Source of the DNA: Hyphomicrobiales bacterium
GTDB lineage: Bacteria > Pseudomonadota > Alphaproteobacteria > Rhizobiales > Aestuariivirgaceae
NCBI GenBank assembly: GCA_016792865.1
Contig: JAEUMJ010000062.1
Span: 1 to 56,025 of the forward strand
DNA length: 56,025 nt
Reading direction: 5' to 3'
Positions within the stretch are counted from its first letter, which is position 1. The number at the start of each line of letters is the position of its first letter. Positions 52,678 through 56,025 of the stretch are shown in pieces. The notes beneath the pieces are model-generated. The model had not been told where the DNA came from, searched no databases, and saw only the letters and a program-made list of their open reading frames with translations. A program made the position numbers and the translations under genes.

Positions 52678-55274
52678 ACGATACAACGGATAACAAGGAC
52701 AAGACCGGTGGCAACAGGCCCGGCGGAACGCTGACGCTCAAGCGCCCTGCGGTGGAGCAGTCGCGCGTGAAGCAGAGCTTCTCGCACGGCCGCACCAAGA
52801 CCGTTGTTGTCGAGACCAAGCGCAAGCGTTTTGGCGACGACAAGCCAGCCGCAGCGCCCGCGCCGGAGGCGAAGCCCGCCTTCCAGCAGCAGCCGCGCGT
52901 GGCCCCGTCGCCGCCGTCGCAAACCCAGCGCCCGTCACCGCCGCAGGGCACGCGCTCGGGTGTGGTGCTCCGCACACTGACGACCGACGAACGCGAAGCC
53001 CGCGAAAAGGCGCTGGCAGATGCCCGCCTGCGTGAGGCCGATGAGCGCAAGCGCCAGGAAGAAGAGCTGGTGCGCCGCAAGGCCCAGGACGAACGCGACC
53101 GGATCGAGCGTGAAGCGGCAGCCAAGCGCAAGGCCGAGGATGATGCACGCCATCAGGCGGAAGAACAGGGCCGTCGCAAGGCCGAGGAAGCAGCCAAGAA
53201 GCTCGCTCCCAAGACCGCGACGCGCGAAGATGACGACGAGGACGAAGGCAGCCGCCGCCGTCCGTCCTCCGGTGGTGGCCCGCGTCCTGCGGCTGCCCGC
53301 CCCGGCAGCATTGCCGCCAAGGTGACGACCAAGCCGGTTGCGGTGCCGACCCGCACCAAGGCCGACATCGTCAAGAAGGAAAACCGTGGCCGCCTCACCG
53401 TCTCCAACGCGATGGACGAGGACGAGACGGATCGTGGCCGTTCCATCGCCGCTTTCCGCCGCCGCACCGAGCGCCTGAAGAACAAGGCCCACGGATTCCA
53501 GATGCCGACGGAAAAGGCCTCGCGCGAAATCGTCATTCCGGAAGCGATCACGATCCAGGAACTGTCGAACCGCATGGCCGAGCGCGCCGTGGACATCATC
53601 AAGTTCCTGATGAAACAGGGCCAGATGCATACGATCAACGACGTGATCGATGCCGACACGGCCCAGCTCATCGCCGAAGAAATGGGCCACAAGGTCAAGC
53701 GCGTTTCGGAAGCCGACGTGGTGGAAGGTCTCGACGCCGATACCGACAGCCCCGAATCGATGCAGCCGCGCCCGCCCGTGGTCACCATCATGGGCCACGT
53801 CGATCACGGCAAGACCTCGCTGCTTGATGCGATCCGCAAGACCAATGTTGTCTCGGGCGAAGCCGGCGGCATCACCCAGCACATCGGTGCCTATCAGGTT
53901 TCGACGCCGCGCGGCCTCATCACCTTCATCGACACGCCCGGCCACGAGGCCTTCACCTCGATGCGTGCCCGTGGCGCCAAGGCGACCGACATTGCCATTC
54001 TGGTGGTTGCCGCCGATGACGGCGTGATGCCCCAGACGGTGGAATCGATCAACCACGCCAAGGCGGCGGAGGTGCCGATCATCGTTGCCATCAACAAGAT
54101 GGACAAGCCCAACGTGAACCCCACGCGCGTGCGCACCGACCTGTTGCAGCACGATATCGTGGTGGAAAGCATGGGCGGTGACGTGCTCGACGTGGAAGTG
54201 TCCGCATTGAAGGGCACCAATCTCGACAAGCTTCTGGAAACGATCCTGTTGCAGGCCGAAGTGCTCGACCTCAAGGCAAATCCCGTGCGTGAAGCATCGG
54301 GCCTCGTCATTGAAGCACAGCTCGACAAGGGCCGCGGCCCGGTTGCAACGGTCCTCGTGCAGCGCGGCACGCTCAAGCACGGCGACATCTTCGTGGCCGG
54401 CTCGTCCTGGGGCCGCGTGCGCGCCCTGGTCAATGAAAAGGGCGAGCAGCTCAAGTCGGCAGGCCCCTCCGTTCCGGTGGAAGTGCTGGGCCTCAACTCC
54501 GCGCCGGAAGCGGGCGACCGCTTCGACGTGGTGCCGACGGAAGCCCGCGCCCGTGAGATCACCGATTACCGCGAGCGCCAGCGCCGCGAGAAGCGCGGTG
54601 CAGCCGTGGCGCGTGCCTCGCTGGAAAGCATGATGAGCCAGATGGCACAGGCGGGCCGCAAGGAATTCCCGATCCTCGTCAAGGCCGACGTGCAAGGCTC
54701 TGCGGAAGCCATCGTCCAGGCCCTTGAAAAGGTCGGCAACGATGAAATCCGCGCCCGCGTGGTTCACTATGCGGTGGGCGGCATTTCCGAAAGCGACATT
54801 TCTCTCGCCGCTGCCTCAGGTGCCGTGGTGCTGGGCTTCAACGTCCGCGCCAACGGCCAGGCCCGTGATGCGGCGCAGCAGCAGGGGATCGAGATCCGCT
54901 ACTACAACATCATCTACGACCTGGTGGATGACATCAAGGCGGCGATGGCCGGCAAGCTGGCGCCGGAACTGCGCGAAACCTTCATCGGCAACGCCCGCAT
55001 CCTGGAGGTGTTCAACATCACCAAGGTGGGCAAGGTGGCCGGCTGCCTCGTCACCGAAGGCAAGGTGGAGCGCGGTGCCAAGGTCCGCCTCATCCGCGAC
55101 AATGTGGTCATTCACGAAGGGACGCTGTCCACCCTCAAGCGCTTCAAGGACGAAGTCCGCGAAGTGGTGTCGGGGCAGGAGTGCGGCATGGCCTTCGAGA
55201 ACTATCAGGACATGCGCAAGGACGATGTCATCGAGTGCTTCCGCGTGGAGAAGGTCGCCCGCACGCTCGCCTGA
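52674..55274 (+). CDS. infB: Translation initiation factor IF-2
   Basis: The 866-residue GTPase has a long charged N-terminal region (about 1-280, with a Glu/Lys/Arg helix at 105-180), the IF-2 N domain ([20 protein letters not shown]), the G domain from about residue 365 ([27 protein letters not shown]) and the C-terminal domains ending [12 protein letters not shown]. It recruits initiator tRNA to the 30S subunit. Its ATG overlaps the stop of the YlxR gene (ATGA). The operon ends here at a terminator; rbfA and truB, which usually follow, do not. Confidence 0.95.
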   Translation: MNDTTDNKDKTGGNRPGGTLTLKRPAVEQSRVKQSFSHGRTKTVVVETKRKRFGDDKPAAAPAPEAKPAFQQQPRVAPSPPSQTQRPSPPQGTRSGVVLRTLTTDEREAREKALADARLREADERKRQEEELVRRKAQDERDRIEREAAAKRKAEDDARHQAEEQGRRKAEEAAKKLAPKTATREDDDEDEGSRRRPSSGGGPRPAAARPGSIAAKVTTKPVAVPTRTKADIVKKENRGRLTVSNAMDEDETDRGRSIAAFRRRTERLKNKAHGFQMPTEKASREIVIPEAITIQELSNRMAERAVDIIKFLMKQGQMHTINDVIDADTAQLIAEEMGHKVKRVSEADVVEGLDADTDSPESMQPRPPVVTIMGHVDHGKTSLLDAIRKTNVVSGEAGGITQHIGAYQVSTPRGLITFIDTPGHEAFTSMRARGAKATDIAILVVAADDGVMPQTVESINHAKAAEVPIIVAINKMDKPNVNPTRVRTDLLQHDIVVESMGGDVLDVEVSALKGTNLDKLLETILLQAEVLDLKANPVREASGLVIEAQLDKGRGPVATVLVQRGTLKHGDIFVAGSSWGRVRALVNEKGEQLKSAGPSVPVEVLGLNSAPEAGDRFDVVPTEARAREITDYRERQRREKRGAAVARASLESMMSQMAQAGRKEFPILVKADVQGSAEAIVQALEKVGNDEIRARVVHYAVGGISESDISLAAASGAVVLGFNVRANGQARDAAQQQGIEIRYYNIIYDLVDDIKAAMAGKLAPELRETFIGNARILEVFNITKVGKVAGCLVTEGKVERGAKVRLIRDNVVIHEGTLSTLKRFKDEVREVVSGQECGMAFENYQDMRKDDVIECFRVEKVARTLA

Positions 55275-55298
55275 TCTTCCTGCACTGACGAATTGCAA

Positions 55299-55325
55299 GG
55301 CCGGGTCGCAATGCCCGGCCTTTTT
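55299..55325 (+). terminator. Intrinsic terminator after infB
   Basis: GGCCGGG (55299-55305) pairs with CCCGGCC (55314-55320) around an 8-base loop and is followed by five Ts, 24 bases after the infB stop. Confidence 0.88.
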
Positions 55326-55387
55326 CGTTTGCGAACAGGGTGATCGTTCCGCTTGCCCCCGGCTCGCTTGTGCTTAATGTCGGTGCC

Positions 55388-55801
55388 GTGATCGAGGGCC
55401 TTTCACATATCACCTTCATTGTTCGCAACCTGGACAGGATGAGTCGCATCCTCGTGGACGTTCTGGGGGCGAAGGAGGTTTACGCCTCCGGCAGCCGGAC
55501 ATTCTCCACCGCGCCGGAGAAGTTCTTCCTGGCCGGTGGCGTCTGGATTGCCATCATGGAGGGAGACAGCCCGGTCCCCCGCAGTTACAATCATGTGGCC
55601 TTCAAGGTCTCTGACGGACAGCTGGAGCAGGCACGCCTGGCGATCGGGCAACTGGGGCTTGAGATGCGCCCGCCGCGGCCGAGGGTGGAAGGCGAAGGGC
55701 AATCGCTCTACTTCTACGACCACGACAACCACCTGTTCGAACTGCATACGGGAACACTGGACGAGCGGCTGGCACGTTATGGAGCAGGCATGGATGGCTG
55801 A
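55388..55801 (+). CDS. fosX: FosX-like fosfomycin epoxide hydrolase (VOC family)
   Basis: The 137-residue protein keeps FosX numbering: metal ligands His7 (GLSHITF), a His in SYNHVAFKV and a Glu in HLFELHTG, and the catalytic general base Glu44 (PEKFFL). The run MRPPRPRVEGEGQSLYFYD is the FosX signature shared with Mesorhizobium and Listeria proteins. It is a Mn-dependent enzyme that hydrates the fosfomycin epoxide; in environmental bacteria the natural substrate may differ. The start is GTG 55388, which gives VIEGLSH like the family; GTG 55340 is also in frame. Confidence 0.88.
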   Translation: MIEGLSHITFIVRNLDRMSRILVDVLGAKEVYASGSRTFSTAPEKFFLAGGVWIAIMEGDSPVPRSYNHVAFKVSDGQLEQARLAIGQLGLEMRPPRPRVEGEGQSLYFYDHDNHLFELHTGTLDERLARYGAGMDG

Positions 55802-56025
55802 CATCGTTCCCGCAGAGGTGATGGCCGGGGGCAGGGTGGTGGCCCGGTTCCAAACCCGGTCTTCGGAAATCTTTGCCACAGGCACCCCCTTCCATCCCGC
55901 ACCTCCCCTGGCGGGAGCCTGGGCCAAGCCCTTGTTGTTCGCGGCGGGGCTGGTGATCGGGGTCATCATCGCCTTTGGCGGCGACATCCTGCCGGGCTGG
56001 CCCTGGTGGCTGAATTGGGTGCTGC
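55794..56025 (+). CDS. Membrane protein, unrecognised, 3' end missing
   Basis: An open frame from ATG 55794, overlapping the fosX end by eight bases, runs to the end of the window (77 codons). It has a polar N terminus with FQTRSSEIFATGTPFHPAPP and then a hydrophobic helix (about residues 46-65, PLLFAAGLVIGVIIAFGG), followed by a Trp-rich PGWPWWLNWVL. The family cannot be told from this fragment. The coupling with fosX makes it a likely real gene. Confidence 0.5.
   Translation, partial: MADIVPAEVMAGGRVVARFQTRSSEIFATGTPFHPAPPLAGAWAKPLLFAAGLVIGVIIAFGGDILPGWPWWLNWVL

Noticed and set aside
1-56025. CRISPR array, insertion sequence, prophage or integron
   Set aside because: No repeat-spacer series, transposase, integrase or terminal inverted repeats were seen anywhere in the window.

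Overview
The window is GC-rich, densely packed and shows no insertion sequence, phage gene, rRNA, tRNA or CRISPR array. Gene content points to an alphaproteobacterium, most likely of the Hyphomicrobiales (Rhizobiales): a rhizobial-type rhamnose isomerase, hisS-hisZ-hisG with a short HisG, a CysNC fusion, the order lnt-xre-metK-trmB and rimP-nusA-ylxR-infB, a YlxR/L7Ae fusion and a Mesorhizobium-type FosX. The genus cannot be given from sequence alone.

Layout. 1-2.7 kb: end of a sugar isomerase gene, an aldose-epimerase-like gene and a ChaC-type cyclotransferase. 2.7-5.1 kb: two small c-type cytochromes, a dienelactone-hydrolase-like enzyme, a tiny membrane protein and a Popeye-like membrane/cyclic-nucleotide-fold protein. 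5.2-21.3 kb: an amine, amide and polyamine block with an aldo/keto reductase, two M20 amidohydrolases, a RidA with a basic tail, a PuuB-like flavin oxidase, an acetylpolyamine amidohydrolase, a trimethylamine-dehydrogenase-family flavoprotein, AguB, an amidase, a DHRS6-like dehydrogenase and a potABCD-type transporter. 21.4-27.2 kb: CysNC, a CysD with an extra N-terminal domain, a lytic transglycosylase and a SulP transporter lacking STAS. 27.5-30.9 kb: hisS-hisZ-hisG. 30.9-40.2 kb: an arginine block with an AruH-like transaminase, a fused MFS/acyltransferase/AMP-ligase, a HAD phosphatase, an AruI-like 2-ketoarginine decarboxylase, a D-arginine-dehydrogenase-like flavoprotein and a guanidinobutyrase-like ureohydrolase. 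40.2-55.3 kb: housekeeping genes (lnt, xre, metK, trmB, then rimP, nusA, ylxR, infB) interrupted by a phosphate transport operon, a NUDIX hydrolase, an amine oxidase fused to a cyclic-nucleotide-binding domain, a TauE/SafE transporter and a small conserved-looking gene. 55.4-56.0 kb: fosX and the start of a membrane protein gene.

How the genes work together. The two nitrogen blocks look complementary. PotABCD would import polyamines; the HDAC-fold enzyme would deacetylate them; the flavin enzymes would oxidise amines, with RidA removing reactive imines; AguB and the M20 enzymes would release carbamoyl or amide groups. In the arginine block, L-Arg (AruH) and possibly D-Arg (the DauA-like enzyme) would converge on 2-ketoarginine, which AruI decarboxylates; after aldehyde oxidation by an enzyme not in this window, the ureohydrolase would give GABA and urea.

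The most unusual points are the CysD fusion, the cyclic-nucleotide-domain amine oxidase, the histamine-dehydrogenase-like active-site pattern of the TMADH-family enzyme, the altered side-chain pocket of the DauA-like enzyme, and several cis sites: a Pho box touching the start of the DUF47-pit operon, a 20-bp palindrome before metK, a dyad filling the potA promoter spacer, and a terminator inside the rimP-nusA leader.
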